A stretch of DNA of 64,000 nt from Megamerina dolium (GCA_963854835.1 OY978525.1:51039929-51103928), one strand, 5' to 3'; counted from the stretch's first letter, positions 11,464-24,825 are shown. The notes: a model not told the origin generated them from the sequence alone. A program made the numbers and translations.

Positions 11464-12059
11464 TAAAAATTTTGTCCACTAGCGACCGTAACTCTCCTGA
11501 TTGCTTATCAGCACTCACCCTCTGCAGCCTGAACAGCTCATGAATGTGTGACTGAAAGATTAAACGTCGATTATCAAACCTTTCAACAAGTAAATTTAAT
11601 GCAATTGTGTAATTTTCATCACGAATTTCAAGTGACTGAATGGTATCCAACGCGGAACCCTTTAAGCAGGAACGTAGGTGCTGGAATTTTTCCAGATTCG
11701 AAAGTCCGGAGTCGTTATGAATAACCGTTTGAAACATGCCAATAAAATTCGGCTACTCCGTATACGCTCCCCCAAATAATGGTAACTGTAATTCTGGTAG
11801 GCGCGATCTTGGCTGTTTCACCACAACCACGGATGACTGCTCTTGAGGCAGTTGATTCGTCGTTGACGACATTAGCTGGACATTGCTCAATTCTATTGTG
11901 AATGCTGCCTTAGCTCGTATGAACGTAGTAGCAAATTCATCACGTGTTGGATTCAAGCTCGTCAGGATTTTCGTCCTCCAGTTGAGATTGTGTTGATTCA
12001 AACTGATCCTGAATGCGATCTAGCTGTTCCAATCTCACTGACAGCTCCGCATGATCCAT
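11464..12059 (-). pseudogene. BEL/Pao Gag (DUF1759-like), truncated and frameshifted
   Basis: The minus-strand Gag of the BEL element, whose Pol lies at 4873-8091. It begins at an ATG at 12059 with MDHAELSVRLEQLD, shifts frame near 11950, and carries the typical LPLFGGAYTE; the next Trp codon is TAG (near 11752). The conserved block follows (LSNLEKFQHLRSCLKGSALD; NYTIALNLLVERFDN). It ends at 11464 against the LINE B tail. The rest of Gag, the protease and the start of RT are absent, so the LINE insertions were accompanied by loss of over 1 kb. Confidence 0.8.
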
Positions 12060-12820
12060 GGCGTGCAGTTCATCTATATTAAGTTGTGTTAATTTGAGTT
12101 GGCGCAACAAAGTTTAACATTTCTTTTTTAAGAACATTTCTTAATTGTGCGACTGCTTCTCTATAATCAGGCGCCTTGACTCACAAATTGCACAATTATT
12201 TTTGTTAGATAATTTCCACAATATGTTTATGCAAAGCTTTGATTTTTTATTTTGTTTCTTCCAAATAGAAATTGAACACACAGCCGAACAAGAAAACGAT
12301 TTTATTTGCAATCATTCTCAAACACAAGCAATCTTGACGTTTTTGCTATTTGCCTACTCAGATAAAAATTGTACCTCTTTGCATGGCAAACAATCGATCA
12401 AGAAAAAAATCTAAAGAAAACGGTTCAGCAAATGTAACTGTTGAAACACGAGATTTGTGCACGATGCCTATGTACACATATGTAATGGTAATTGCATAGA
12501 TCAATAGCGGTGCCTATGTACAAAGCAGGCGAAAATGTGTAATGATAATCACATAGACAAATAACGGTGCCTATGTGATCAGGTCGGGGTCACCAACAAA
12601 AATGTAGTCGTCGCGCAAGAATTTTTGGGCCCGAATGTATAGCAAAGAATAGCAATGAGTAAGAACAAACGATGTTTAGTTATCCACGGTATAAATACGA
12701 AAAAATCGTTTTTATTTACAGCTTTGTTATGAAGCATAAGAAATAAACATAGGGTTGCTGTGTGCAAAATCAGAATATGTAGTAGGTGATGCCACTTAAT
12801 TATGTAGTCGTCTGAACAAC
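12060..12820 (-). repeat. BEL/Pao leader, primer-binding-like site and probable 5' LTR
   Basis: Upstream of Gag on the minus strand is a leader with a direct repeat: gtgcctatgt recurs near 12465, 12511 and 12570. The next landmark is TTGGTGACCCCGACC (12583-12597), a primer-binding-like sequence of the kind seen in BEL elements. Beyond it, about 12598-12820 behaves as an LTR: it begins TGTTCAGACGACTACA and ends in the similar CGACGACTACA. The 3' LTR is not found at the other end (below 4873), where another element adjoins, so LTR limits are approximate. Confidence 0.55.
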
Positions 12821-13015
12821 CACCTTGTATGAATACACCTTGTAAATATTTCGTAAGTGGTTTAAGGATACCCAAATCTGAAAAGTTTGTGTAGAGCTTC
12901 AGATCACGCACTTCAATTTATTATACATTGGTCCTGTTTTAGACACAAAAACATTTGCATGAAATAATTTTGTTTGTGAGTGAGGGACCCACCGGGAAGA
13001 GAGATAGGTTTTTGT

Positions 13016-13187
<172 letters not shown>

Positions 13188-13601
13188 GTGGTGTTTTCGC
13201 AAGGTAACGTGTCTAACTGCCTCAACCAGGTGGGGCTAGCGCAATCCTTGTTGAACTCATCGCAAGTCAACTCACTGGCTGTCATGTAGTTTGATCTGAG
13301 CGCTATGTGATGATACCTTTATTTGTTAATGAGGGGTAGTCATATAGCTTGCTCTGCTTACTCTGTGATGGCGCTTTCATTATTATTAATGGGGGCCCTC
13401 CATGTGGCGACCACCGGGCAATGTCTTCCTGGCACCCGCTGAAGTGAGTGGCGAAAATCTCCTCGGTTAGAGGTTGTGCGTTGGGTTTGGGACCCGCCAC
13501 ATAAAAAACCCCCCCAATGAAAAAAACAAATATGCCTCGGATAAGGACTACCGCTTTTGTTGATGACCCCCGCAAACGAAAAAGGACCACGATTTACGGA
13601 T

Positions 13602-14510
13602 ATGCACCTGGAATGTCCGATCCCTTTATAGGAAGGGTGCCTCTATCCAGCTGGTTGATGTCCTCGAAAAATACAAAGCTGACATCACCGCTCTCCAGGA
13701 AATGCGATCGACAGGACAGGGCTGCTCCAAAAGAGCGTCCTGTGACATCTACTACAGTTGCCATGCTGAAAGGCACGAATTAGGATGTGGATTTTTGGTC
13801 AGCAAGAGACTACGACATCTTGTCTCACAGTTCACGCCTGTGAACGAACGGCTGGCCACAATCCGCATCAAGGCAAAATTTTTCAACATCAGCCTTATAT
13901 GTGCCCACGCTCCGACGGATGAGAAGGACAATGTGACCAAGGAGAGCTTCTTTCAGCGCCTCGAAGAAGCTTACGACCGCTGCCCCCGCCAAGATATCAA
14001 AATCGTGCTTGGCGACTTTAATGCCAGGGTGGGCAAGGAAGGTACCTTTGGTCCAACTGTCGGAAAATTCAGCCTCCACCAGAACACCTCCGATAACGGA
14101 ATGAGGCTGATCGACTTCGCCGCGGTGGTGGTACCAGATTCCAGCATCTCGACATCCACAAAGTGACATGGCTGTCTCCAGATCAACGTACAAGAAACCA
14201 AATTGATCATGTGGTGATTGACGGAAGGCATGCTTCCAGTGTGATGGACGTGAAATCGATCCGTGGTGCCAACATCGACTCGGATCACTACCTTGTTGCA
14301 GCTAAGGTGCGCACACGCCTATGTGTCGCAAATAACAAGAGAAGTCATACACAGAGAAAGCTCGACGTCAGTAAGCTGCGATCACCAGAGACAGCAGATG
14401 CATTTTCCACTCGACTATCGGATCTGCTTATGCAGAACACTCCCCCACTTGATGATACATGCGCACGGTGGACACATATATCCCACTCCATGACTACTGC
14501 TGCCGAGTAG
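13602..14510 (+). pseudogene. RTE LINE endonuclease domain, frameshifted
   Basis: The endonuclease nicks target DNA to prime reverse transcription. Motifs in order: ICTWNVRSLYRKGA (13602), ITALQEMR with the metal-binding Glu, GFLVSKRLRHLV, LICAHAPTDEKDN, VLGDFNARVGKEG (about 14010), then after an indel near 14120 NQIDHVVIDGRHASSV and the catalytic DSDHYLVAAKVR (about 14280). At least two frame changes (near 13700 and 14120) and a stop near 14510 prevent expression as one protein. The catalytic residues themselves are still visible. Confidence 0.8.
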
Positions 14511-14693
14511 GTAATCGGTTACTACCGGCCTCTGAGGAATGAGTGGTATGATCAGGAGTGTCGCGACGCTACCGCAGAGAAAGACGCCGCCTACAGAAAA
14601 ACCCTGCGTGCAGGCGTAACGCGAGCTGTTAAGGAGCGGTATAGAGAGAAAAGGAGAGCAGAGAGACGTCTTTTCAGGCGCAAGAAGAGGGAG

Positions 14694-16280
14694 TTGGAAA
14701 GACGCGAGTGTGAGGACATAGAGATGTGTACCGACAAGAATGAGACTCAAAAATTCTTTGAAAAGATCAAGCGCCTGAGTGGAGGTTTAAATCCCGTAGC
14801 CTCTTCTTGTCGTGATGGAAATGGGAATCTGGTTACGGATGTCCAGAGTGCCATTTTAAGGCTGAAGAACAACAAAGCTGCAGGTGCTGATGGCCTGCCT
14901 GCCGAGTTGTTTAAGACCGGAGGCGATGAGCTGCTCACCCGCATGCACCAGCTCATAAGCAGAATATGGTCGGATGAAAGCATGCCTGATGATTGGAGGC
15001 TCAGTGTTCTCTGTCCTGTACATAAAAAAGTAGACCCCACAATTTGCGCCAACTACCGTGGAATAAGTCTCCTGAGCATCGCGTACAAGGTTCTATCGAG
15101 CGTACTGTGTGAAAGGTTGAAGCCTATGCTCAGCAACCTGATTGGACCTTATCAGTGTGGCTTCAGACCTGGTAAATCCACCATCGACCAGATTTTCACA
15201 CTGCGCCAAATCCTGGAGAAGACCCAAGAAAAACAGATCGACACACACAGCCTATTTGTTGATTATAAAGCCGCTTTCGACAGTCCGGTAAGGGATTACC
15301 TCTACGCAACAATGTCTGAGTTCGGTATTCCTGCAAAGCTCATTCGAAATTGTAGAATGACACTGCATAACTCCCGTTGTGCAGTGAAAATTGGGAAGGA
15401 CCTCTCCGCACCGTTTAATACCGAACGGGGTTTCAGACAAGGTGATTCGTTATCATGCGACTTCTTCAATCTTATTATGGAGAAAATAATACGAGCTGCT
15501 GATCTACGACATAATGGCACTATCTTCAACAAAAGTGTCATGCTGTTAGCGTATGCCGACGATATTGACATAATCGGCATGAACACGCGAGCAGTCAGTG
15601 CAGCATTCTCAGAGTTGGAAAGAGAGTCGCGTCGGATGGGTCTCACGGTGAACGAGGGCAAGATGAAGTATCTAGTGTCAACAAACAAAGAGTCCCGGCG
15701 TCTTGGACAGTACGTCACTGTTGACAACTACGCTTTTGAAGTAGTAAGGGACTTTGTCTATCTTGGAACCAGCATTAACAGCAGTAATGATGTCAGCTTG
15801 GAGATCATGCGTAGGATAACTCTTGCTAACAGGTGTTACTTTGGGCTGAGTAAGCAATTGAGAAGTCTAGCCCTCTCTCGAAGAACGAAAACTACACTCT
15901 ACAAGTCTCTCATCATGCCTGTCCGAACATATGGCGCTGAAGCCTGGACAATTTCCACCTCGGATGAGCGAATACTTGGAGTTTTCGAGAGAAAAGTTCT
16001 ACGCAAGATCTTTGGACCTATTTGCGTTGGTGGCGAGTACCGAATAAGGTACAACCATGAGCTGTACGAGCTGTATGCCGATATTGACATAGTAAAGCGC
16101 ATCAAAATCCAGCGGCTGCGCTGGCTAGGTCATGTCGATCGAATGAAAGAACACGCTCCAGCTAAGAAGGTGATATATTCGAAACCCGCTGGAGGACGAC
16201 GCAAAAGAGGAAGAGCAAACTTCCGGTGGAAAGACCAAGTACTGGAGAACCTGACGGCGCTTGGAACTGGCGCCAGCTAG
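14694..16280 (+). pseudogene. RTE LINE reverse transcriptase, long open frame with internal deletion
   Basis: The open frame of 528 residues covers the whole RT: NNKAAGADGLPAELFK, CPVHKKVDPTICANYRGISL, GFRPGKSTIDQIFTLRQIL, FVDYKAAFDSP, RGFRQGDSLSCDFFNLIMEK, the active-site LLAYADDIDIIG, and a C-terminal RLRWLGHVDRM segment. Compared with the copy at 56548-56994, about 49 residues are missing in frame between GNLVTDVQS and AILRLKN. The methionine at 14694 is internal to a longer polyprotein: the basic coiled region upstream (from about 14530) belongs to the same protein but is cut off by a stop near 14510. Confidence 0.85.
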
Positions 16281-16362
16281 CGAAGAACAGAGATGGCTGG
16301 CGAAGCATGTTATTTTCGGCCTAAATCGATATTCGATTGTTATGGCCACATAAGTAAGTAAG

Positions 16363-16843
<481 letters not shown>

Positions 16844-17167
16844 TCACATGTCTCCAAAAAAAAAAAAGGTTAAAAGATGTTCCATAAAATTCATTTTAGC
16901 CTCAAAATCCTATACAGCGTTTGTTGTGTCATAGTAATAACATCATGCACTAAATACCTGAAAATGAGTTAACGCATACAAGGAGACTTAAACGTTTAAC
17001 ACCACTCAGTTATACATATGTATTTATTGTGTAAACTGTAACAATTTAAATAAATTGTAGCTTTTAGAGTGTGATTTAAGGCTGTATAATTATTCAATTT
17101 TCTGATTCTACTATTTACTTAATGTCAAATTGACAGTTGTAAATTTCATTGAATGAATAAAAAAAAC
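16844..17167. other. Unassigned AT-rich DNA
   Basis: Contains a run of A (about 16856-16867) and no recognised gene or repeat. Confidence 0.4.
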
Positions 17168-18652
17168 TGATGTGCTCCTTTACGATGTTCGATGGTAAAG
17201 TCATAACTCTGCAGCCGTTCAATCCAGAGCGCCAATTGTCCTTCTGGATTTTTAAATTGTAGTAACCAACTTAACGCTGCGTGGTCAGTTCGTATATAAT
17301 ATGACTGACCGTACAAGTATTTATGGAAATACTTTACACATTTCAGTATTGCGAGCAACTCTCTTCGAGTGACGCAGTAGTTTCTTTATGACTATGACAG
17401 GATTTTACTATAGTATGCTATCACTTTTCTTTACCATCTATGATCTGGGAGAGCACTCGCATCTGTGTCCAACACAAACTTTTAACCAGGTACTGGATAT
17501 GCTAATACTGGTGCTGAACAGAGTCTTTTTTTCAGCTGTTCAAATGCTTTCTGTTGTTCCTCGTCCCACACAAATGGTTTTTTCTTTCTTGTTAACTCAT
17601 GCAGACTGCTGGCAATGTTTGCAAATCCAGAATCAAATCGTATATAGTAGGTATATAAGCCTACGAAGCTTCTTAACTCGTTAAAATTCGACGGAATAGG
17701 CCATTATTGTACTCCTGCTACTTTATCCTCATCGGTAATGACCCCTTCTGATGTTACTTTATGATCAAGATATTTAACTTCTCCCCTGAAGAGTGAACAC
17801 TTTTTCATACTTAGTTTAAGCCCTGCAGATTGTATACGCTCAAATACTTCTTTCAATTTTTCCAGGTGGTCGTTAAAATCTTTTCCCATCACGATACTGT
17901 CATCGAGGTACACCAAGCACTTTTTCCAGTGTAGTCCTCTGAGTACATGCTCCATCAAACGTTCGAAAGCAGCTGGCGCATTGCATAAGCCAAATGGCAT
18001 CACTATAAATTGCCATAGACCATCGCCAATACTGAAAGCTGTATTCTTTTTGTCCTCCTTGTCAAGTTCCACTTGCCAGTATCCACTTTGCAAATCAACG
18101 GTTGAGAACCACTTCGCACCAGATAGCGTGTCCAGATTGTCATTGATTCTTGGCAGTGGATAGCTGTCTTTTTTCGTAATATCATTTAGCTTTCTGTAAT
18201 TCACACAGAATCGAGGTAATCCCTCCTTTTTCCTTACCAGCACAACTGGTGAACTCCATGGACTCTCTGATGGTTCTAAAACACCTTGTTTCTGCATATC
18301 GGTAATCAGCTTAATGGCTTTATCTCTTTTGGCCAATGGAACTCGTCGTGGTGCTTGACGAATTGGTCTATAATCACCGGTGTCAATTTGATGTTTAATG
18401 ATGGTTGTTCGTACAGCAGTTTTTCCATTTGATAAAAATATTGAACTGTACTCCAATAGGTGTAAGACCTTTTTCATTTGCTGTTTGGTAAACACACCTG
18501 CACATTCTCTATCAGTGCTTTTAAATCCGCTCTCTCTGATTTTGCTGGAAACTCTTGGTGTTGACATGCCAGTACTTGTTGGATGTTCCCACTACGCTTG
18601 TAACCGATGTTTAATGGTAACTTGATATTATCCGTTGATTTAAATCTAAATT
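17168..18652 (-). pseudogene. Ty3-type retroelement fragment: reverse transcriptase and RNase H
   Basis: A minus-strand copy of the same family as 24898-30205, retaining Pol from the protease-RT linker to the RNase H linker. The RT frame (18567-17704) has FCVNYRKLNDITKKDSYP, WFSTVDLQSGYWQVEL, MPFGLCNAPAAFERLM and the active-site LVYLDDSIVMG. RNase H survives in pieces, with YYIRTDHAALSWLLQFKN and IEHRKGAHQ before a stop near 17146. The N-terminal part is shortened by a deletion near 18570. The copy ends at TGATGT (17168-17173), exactly where the plus-strand fragment at 3496 begins in the family sequence. Confidence 0.85.
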
Positions 18653-18673
18653 GCTAATTGCTTGAAGACAGTT

Positions 18674-18792
18674 GGTTACCGTTCGAAAGAAAAATATTTT
18701 CGATATTAAATTTATTACGCTTCAGCTGAGGATCGTAACCACAACCTACATATCAGAAGGCCAACACACTAACCATTGAGCTACGGCACCCA
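18674..18792 (-). repeat. tRNA-derived SINE, head fragment
   Basis: The minus strand gives the tRNA-like head of the SINE family best seen at 32350-32690: GGGTGCCGTAGCTCAATGG, then a B-box-like segment that has decayed. The body stops after the ggtaaccaac region, so about two thirds is missing. Confidence 0.7.
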
Positions 18793-19050
18793 GAGAGAAG
18801 TGACACAGGGATAATAATATAATAACCTTAAACTGATACAATTTAATACTACGAAGTCAACAGCGATATCAGCGGCAACTACATTCGAAACATTGCACGG
18901 AGTGCACATCACGTTCGAGAATTCAATCGACTTCTTCAATTAGTGCTAGAGAAAATAGTAAAATAGTAAAAATATTTCGGGAGGGAAAACGAGAAATTGA
19001 TTGTTGAACTTGAATTAATTTTGATTGTTGTGTGAGTTTCACATACAAGG
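18793..19050. other. Unassigned spacer
   Basis: No recognised feature between the SINE fragment and the mariner 5' end. Confidence 0.4.
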
Positions 19051-19252
19051 AGCGACAATTATGTATTAAAACTCGAACCATACCTCAGCAACCAAGCGCG
19101 CCATCTATGTGTGAGCACATGCGTTTTGAAGCTTCAACCTTCCTCTACTAACTGTTAAAATTTCATGGAATTTGGTTGACATTTAATGTTTATTCACATT
19201 CATTTTACAAAACACGTGTTCGTTTGATGTTGAAATTTTAACATGGAGCAAA

Positions 19253-21083
19253 GAGCGGTCATTCAAACACAGCTACAGCACTGTACCCGAAAGTTAAAGC
19301 AAGCCTTAAAAAATAAAAACAACAAAGAGTTAGAAGAGCACATAGCCAAATTAACACCTGGTGAAGCGTCAGACTACTCTTTGTGGAAATCAGCAAAAAA
19401 CTCACATCGGCCAATTTTCACTGATTCCCCCATCCGTTTGAGTGACGGTAATTGGGCTAGAAGCAACTGTGAGAAGGGTTTGGCATTTGCAGACCACATA
19501 AAAAGTGTGTTTACACCCAATCCACCCTCTTCACAGTCCTCATTTCCAAAATTAATTTCTCAACCTTGCTCAATAACGCTAAAAATTAAAAAAAAAGGAC
19601 ATATTCAAAGCAATTTATAAAGATTTAAACTCAAAAAAATCACCTGGTCCAGATAAAATTACCGGTAAAATGATAAAAGAGCTACCTCCGGCTTCAGTAA
19701 TTCATCTCATTCACATTTTCAATGCTATCCTTCGTATTAAACACTATCCCAAATGCTGGAAAACTTCAAAAATTACTATGATAGCAAAACCAGGAATAGA
19801 CCCTACAGAAGTTGCACAGACCTATCAGCCTCCTGCCTCTACTCTCTAAAGCATTCGAAAAGCTACTTGTTATGAATATAACTCCATTTATTAATCTCAA
19901 CCAACTGATTCCCCAACATCAGTTTGGATTTAGAAAACAGCACGACACAATAGAACAAGTCAACCGCATTGTAACTCTGATAAGGAACACTTTTGAAGAA
20001 AAAAAGTATTGCACAGCTGTCTTTCTTGATATTACTCAAGCTTTCGATAAAGTATGGCACGATGGCCTTATTTACAAACTCAAACTATTACTGCCTGCAA
20101 ATGTCTCCTCATTGCTTAGTAGCTACCTCACGAAAAGACAATTTCTCGTACATCACAAGGATAATACAATAAATCCATTAGATATTTACGCTGGCGTTCC
20201 TCAAGGAAGCGTTTTGGGCCCCTTACTGTATCTCTTATACACTTCAGATATGCCCAACAATAACTATACATTTATATCGACCTTTGCAGATGATACGGCA
20301 ATATTGTGCTCTCGCTCTAACCCCATAGAAGCTACTAAACTCCTGCAGACTCATGTCGATTCTCTCGAAATCTGGCTAGCAAAATGGCGTATAAAAGTCA
20401 ATGAATCAAAGAGCGTACATGTAACCTTCACGTTAAGGTCAGATACATGTCTCCCAATCAGTTCCACAATGTTCCTCAACAAAGCACTTGGGTATTCATC
20501 TCGACAGAAGGATGACCTGGAAAAATCACATAGAGGCAAAGAAAACTCAGATCAAGCTTAAAATTAATCAGTTATGGTGGCTGTTACACAAAAGATTAAA
20601 GTTGAATCTCGAATACAAAGTGTTATTATATAAAGCAATCCTGAAGCCAATCTGGACTTATGGTATTCAGTTTTGGGGCACCGCATCTCCCTCAAATATC
20701 GAAAAATTGCAGCGAATACAATCCAAGTGTCTGCGAATTATTGTAAACGCGCCTTGGTATATGAGGAACGTTAACATCCATTAAGATTTAAATGTACCCA
20801 CAATTTCTGAGGATGTTGCAATGTCTTGCAGAAGCTACATTCAAAAATTACACAATCATCCGAATCACCTTGCTAGGCAATTGTTGCTGAGTACGGGGCA
20901 TCATCGATTAAAAAGAAAAGACACACTGAATATGCTGTGAAATTGCTATACCTCGCGACTCAACAAATTGTGATGGAACGTAGGGAATATCACATAATTT
21001 TAGTTAGTTTGTAAGAATACTTATTGTTAGTTTCTAAGTAATTTAGAAAGATCCAATAAAAAAAGCTTGTTAAAAAAAAATTC
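19253..21083 (+). mobile_element. Jockey-clade LINE C, 5'-truncated, inserted in a mariner
   Basis: Same family as LINEs A and B. It starts at the linker sequence acacagctacagcac and ends with AATAAA and a short A-run (21074-21083). Frames: linker 19243-19620 (fused to the first mariner codons), RT 19812-20445, then after an indel near 20455 the rest at 20488-20784 and beyond. Motifs include HQFGFRKQHDTIEQV, AVFLDITQAFDKVWHDGL and FADDTAIL. A deletion of about 20 bases near 20450, relative to LINE B, causes the frameshift. A TAA at 20782-20784 replaces an Arg codon. Confidence 0.85.
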
Positions 21084-21835
21084 CACGCAAAAATTGGGAA
21101 AAGAGCAACAGAAACATTCGAATGCTTGTTTATCCAGATCAAATGTTTTTATATGGCATAAACGGAAGATGAAATAAAAGAAGGAAGGCCAATTTCAGTG
21201 CGGACGCCGGAAGCGATCCAGAAAGTTCGTGATTTTATTACAGAAGACCGCAATGCTTCAGTGAAAATGATGGAAGAGGCATTAAACATCAACACAGAAA
21301 CTATCCGACTCATTCTCCACGAGGATTTGGGCAAAACAAAGGTCTGCGCGAGATTTGTTCACACACATTGACCGATGGACAAAAATTAATGAGAGTCAGT
21401 CATTCTAGAGACATGGTTGCAGATGCAGAAAATGATCTAAAATTCCTGAAAACAATTGTTACGGGTGATGAAACATGGTGTTTCCAATACGATCCAGAAA
21501 CCAAGCGTCAAAGTGCGGAATGGAATTCAAAAAACTCACTACAAGCCAAAAAAACACGAAAAGTTCCATCAAAAATCAAAACAATGCTCATCACATTCTT
21601 CGATAGCAAAGGAATTATCCACAAAGAATTTGTTCCAACTGGTCAAATAGTTACTTCCGCATATTACCTCGACGTTTTGAAGCGTTTGATGTCCAGAATC
21701 TGTCGTGTTCGACCAGAATACCGCGATCGAAAAACTTGGTCTCTGTTGCACGATAATGCACCGAGTCACACAGCACTCATTGTTCGTCATAATGATAAAG
21801 ATAATCAAAGACGGGCTAAGTCGTTTTCTATCCAA
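21084..21835 (+). pseudogene. mariner transposase (family 1), interrupted and 3'-truncated
   Basis: The mariner transposase is a DD34D cut-and-paste enzyme acting at TA. After the LINE insertion the frame resumes near 21084 with the helix-turn-helix region, meets a stop near 21160, and includes GRPISVRTPEAIQKVRDFI and INTETIRLILHEDLG. The catalytic domain (21368 onward) shows VTGDETWCFQYDPETKRQS with the first Asp, PSKIKTMLITFFDSKGIIH and LLHDNAPSHTALIV with the second Asp. The sequence then diverges, so the third Asp and C-terminus are lost. Related copies in this window still show the YLPDLAPCDFFLFPKL segment that would follow. Confidence 0.85.
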
Positions 21836-21889
21836 ATATTTTGGTTTTGCTATATATGCAGCCTATTTAAAATAACTTTGCATGTTTCT

Positions 21890-24821
21890 TAGTTGATTTT
21901 TATTTTTATTTACCTTGAATGTTTCAACAAAATTTCCAAATGATACTTTAAATTCACTTAAACGTTAAAATCTTAAGTTAATAATAACATTATACATTAT
22001 AACAAAAAAGTAAGTGAATCTCTTCTTGATATTATAAAATTTGTAATTAATAATTGTATTGTTTTAAATACTTTGCTACAATGTGATAATTCAGTTTTTG
22101 TGCATTTCCACTAGAGGTATTTCAAATGTAAATTAGTTTAATTTCAACATTTTTTAATATTAGTACTTCGTCTAAATCTGGTACAGACAAGGGATCTTGA
22201 ACAATTTATTTACCTGAAAATCACCAAAAACTGATTTATCGTGAAATTTCAGAGTGAGAATCATGATAATGATAAGTAATAATTATAATAGAATTATATA
22301 GAAAATATTACTTTCAAATAATAATTACAATTATTGCTATTGTGCATTTCATTTCATAAGTAAAAACATATTTATGGTATAAGGCAAACAGGAAATTTGT
22401 TTGATTAAAAGCTAAGTACAAAATTCAATTATAGTTGTAAAGTATTGCGAAATTAGATATATGTAAATAACCAAAATATTAATATTTTATATACATATTG
22501 TTTTACCAATTTATGTTAAGTACATAGCAGGGCATATGTTGAAGCTACATGATTTTTTAATATATCTCTTACAAATTATTAAGATTGATTACCTTACAAA
22601 TAATTATAATGAAAAAAATATAAAAAAAGATTACCTTACAAATAATTATCATGAAAAAATACCAAAAAATTCATGTATATGGGGAGAGTTATTCTGAACC
22701 TCCTGAACTAAAAAAAGGTTTTTGAGACAACGGTAGTTTTGTGTTTTTTACGGTATCACATTAACAACAAATTTTAATGCTTAACTGATAAGTGCAATCA
22801 ACGCAAACTGAAAATAAGAAAGAGTTTTTAGAATAAAAAAAAAAATAAACAATTGTTGGGTGATTATTGATGATTTCTTGCACATACAAAATTTTTTTTT
22901 AATATCACTATAAAAATTATGTGTTTATGGGTTATCTATTTCAATAGAACGAAATATCCGTATAATTTAAAACTGAATTTCTGCATTTGAAATGTCTTTG
23001 ACAAAGACAATATTGTTTTTCTTAACCTACATAATCGTATAAAGTTATTAGTTTCGAATTATATGAAAACATTCCTTTTCTTCTTAATTATATTGTATAG
23101 TAACATTTTTGACGTTTGAATAAAAAGATATTGGTAAGTGGCAGCCCTAAACTCTTAAGTTTTGTAGTGTCTATAGTTATACTCGATAACGTTAGCACCT
23201 TTGTTGTTGTTTTGCTATCTGTGTATTTATCGGTGCTAGTACGAGTTTCGAATAAAAGCTGACTATTCTTTTACATTATACTTCGTACCATCATACTATG
23301 TATACTATATGTTTTTATAACATATGTATGTGCGATAATTCCTCTAAAAAATAGTCAAGGTTTGAGCAGTGATAGTAAGTTGAAATTATGTTTACATTTG
23401 GTAATCCTTTGAAAACGTTCCCTTAAAACGAAATAATAATGTTATTACGACCCAAATCGTCGATAATAGAATTAAGTTGAACAATCTATTAGTTGTTGTA
23501 CTATCAGTAAGCAACTAGCCAGCTGCTTCTGTCATCGTTTAATCTGAAAGATATGTGTGTCAATGGGATTCTCGTCCTACGCTTTCATTTTTCCAGCTCA
23601 ACATTTGAAAAGCTTGTGCTAAGTAAGTAGGTGAATATTATATTGAAATCACACTTGCCGAACACCCTAGTGTAAAACAATTCACATGTTCCTTCTGCAT
23701 TTTTCCCCAGTAATCCCACTTCTAGAATAGGTCGAACCAATACAAATACACACAAATTTTAGATTGTTTAACAAAAGAATGTGATCTTGCCCAGGCCTTG
23801 TTTAACTCCTGATTTGCGTGACATAATAAGCTTTACATCACACATAGTATGAAAGGTATACGTCCAAGATGACTACATTGAGGAACCTCAGAAGTGACAT
23901 CAATACTAGGTTGATCAATAAGTTTTTAGAACCATACAACCATAGAAATAAATTTCATGAATTTAGCCAAAAATTGTTAGAGTAGCAATTTTAATCAGCG
24001 ATCCTGCATCAGTTTAAATTTTTTATAAAGATTTCATTTACGACCATCAAAAGGTTATCCCAATCGGGGATCGGATTAGGAAACAATTAATCAATAACTG
24101 ATTTTCTATTATTGTATTACACCTTCTGACAAAATTCAAATTTTAGGTGCACACATAAGCATGAAGGTAGAAGAAAATTCTGGTACTGGCCGTTTTTATA
24201 AATCAATTTGTTTACGTTTTCAGACGAAAAATGTTTTTAATTAACATTATTCATACGACCGTTTTTTATAAACAAAAACTTCTTCCGATTCAAAAATTTT
24301 AATACTCCAATGTAAAATTGCCTTCTGAATTGCTTTATTCAGGATTATTATGTAACATAGCAATGAAAGTAGCAGTAATAGTAGAGCAAGTTTTTAATGT
24401 GTTTTTCTTTATCTCGCGTGTTAATTGTTTCGATACCTTGGTTAAAATGTTTGACATGCTCATCACTAAAATCATCAAGAGTGGGCAGGAAGAAATCTAA
24501 ATGGTTATGGAGAAAAATAATTTTTACTAATATAAACTGCATTCTTTTGTAAAAGGGTAAAAAAAAGGGGAAATTATAAGCGAGTTGGTGTTATTTTGCA
24601 AATCTCTTATAATTTCCCGTGGTGGTATATATGGTGGCATGTGAAATTTGTAAACGAAATCACAACAAAAAATAAACAACTGCAAAATCTTTAGTAAATA
24701 TATTCATTTATATAAAATAAATTTTTACTTGCGCTTGCGCTTGCTTCGTTTTGTTAAAATTGTAGGTAATTATTGTAGTTAACATTTCTAAAGATAATTT
24801 CACAAAAGTGGTGTTTTTTCT

Positions 24822-24825
<4 letters not shown>
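21890..24825. other. Unassigned AT-rich region
   Basis: About 2.9 kb without a recognisable gene, RNA or element. The only structure I see is a near-duplicate of about 40 bases (gattaccttacaaataatta at about 22590 and again at about 22632). The longest frame, 60 codons at 24318, resembles nothing I know. It is the largest block free of obvious transposons in the window. Confidence 0.4.

Larger units (their letters stand above)
19051..21835 (+). mobile_element. mariner element (family 1) interrupted by LINE C
   Basis: The left part (19051-19252) has the terminal sequence gcgacaattatgtattaa and a 5' untranslated region, ending with a start codon and MEQRAVI at 19243. The right part (21084-21835) resumes with KFHAKIGKRATETFE. 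Between them lies a 1.8-kb LINE. Two shorter derivatives with the same 5' region are at 57007-57427 and 59115-59612 (minus). The 3' end with the third catalytic Asp and the right terminal repeat is missing here. Confidence 0.8.

Noticed and set aside
24318..24542. Overlapping frames of 60-64 codons on both strands
   Set aside because: They overlap antisense to each other and show no motif or promoter.
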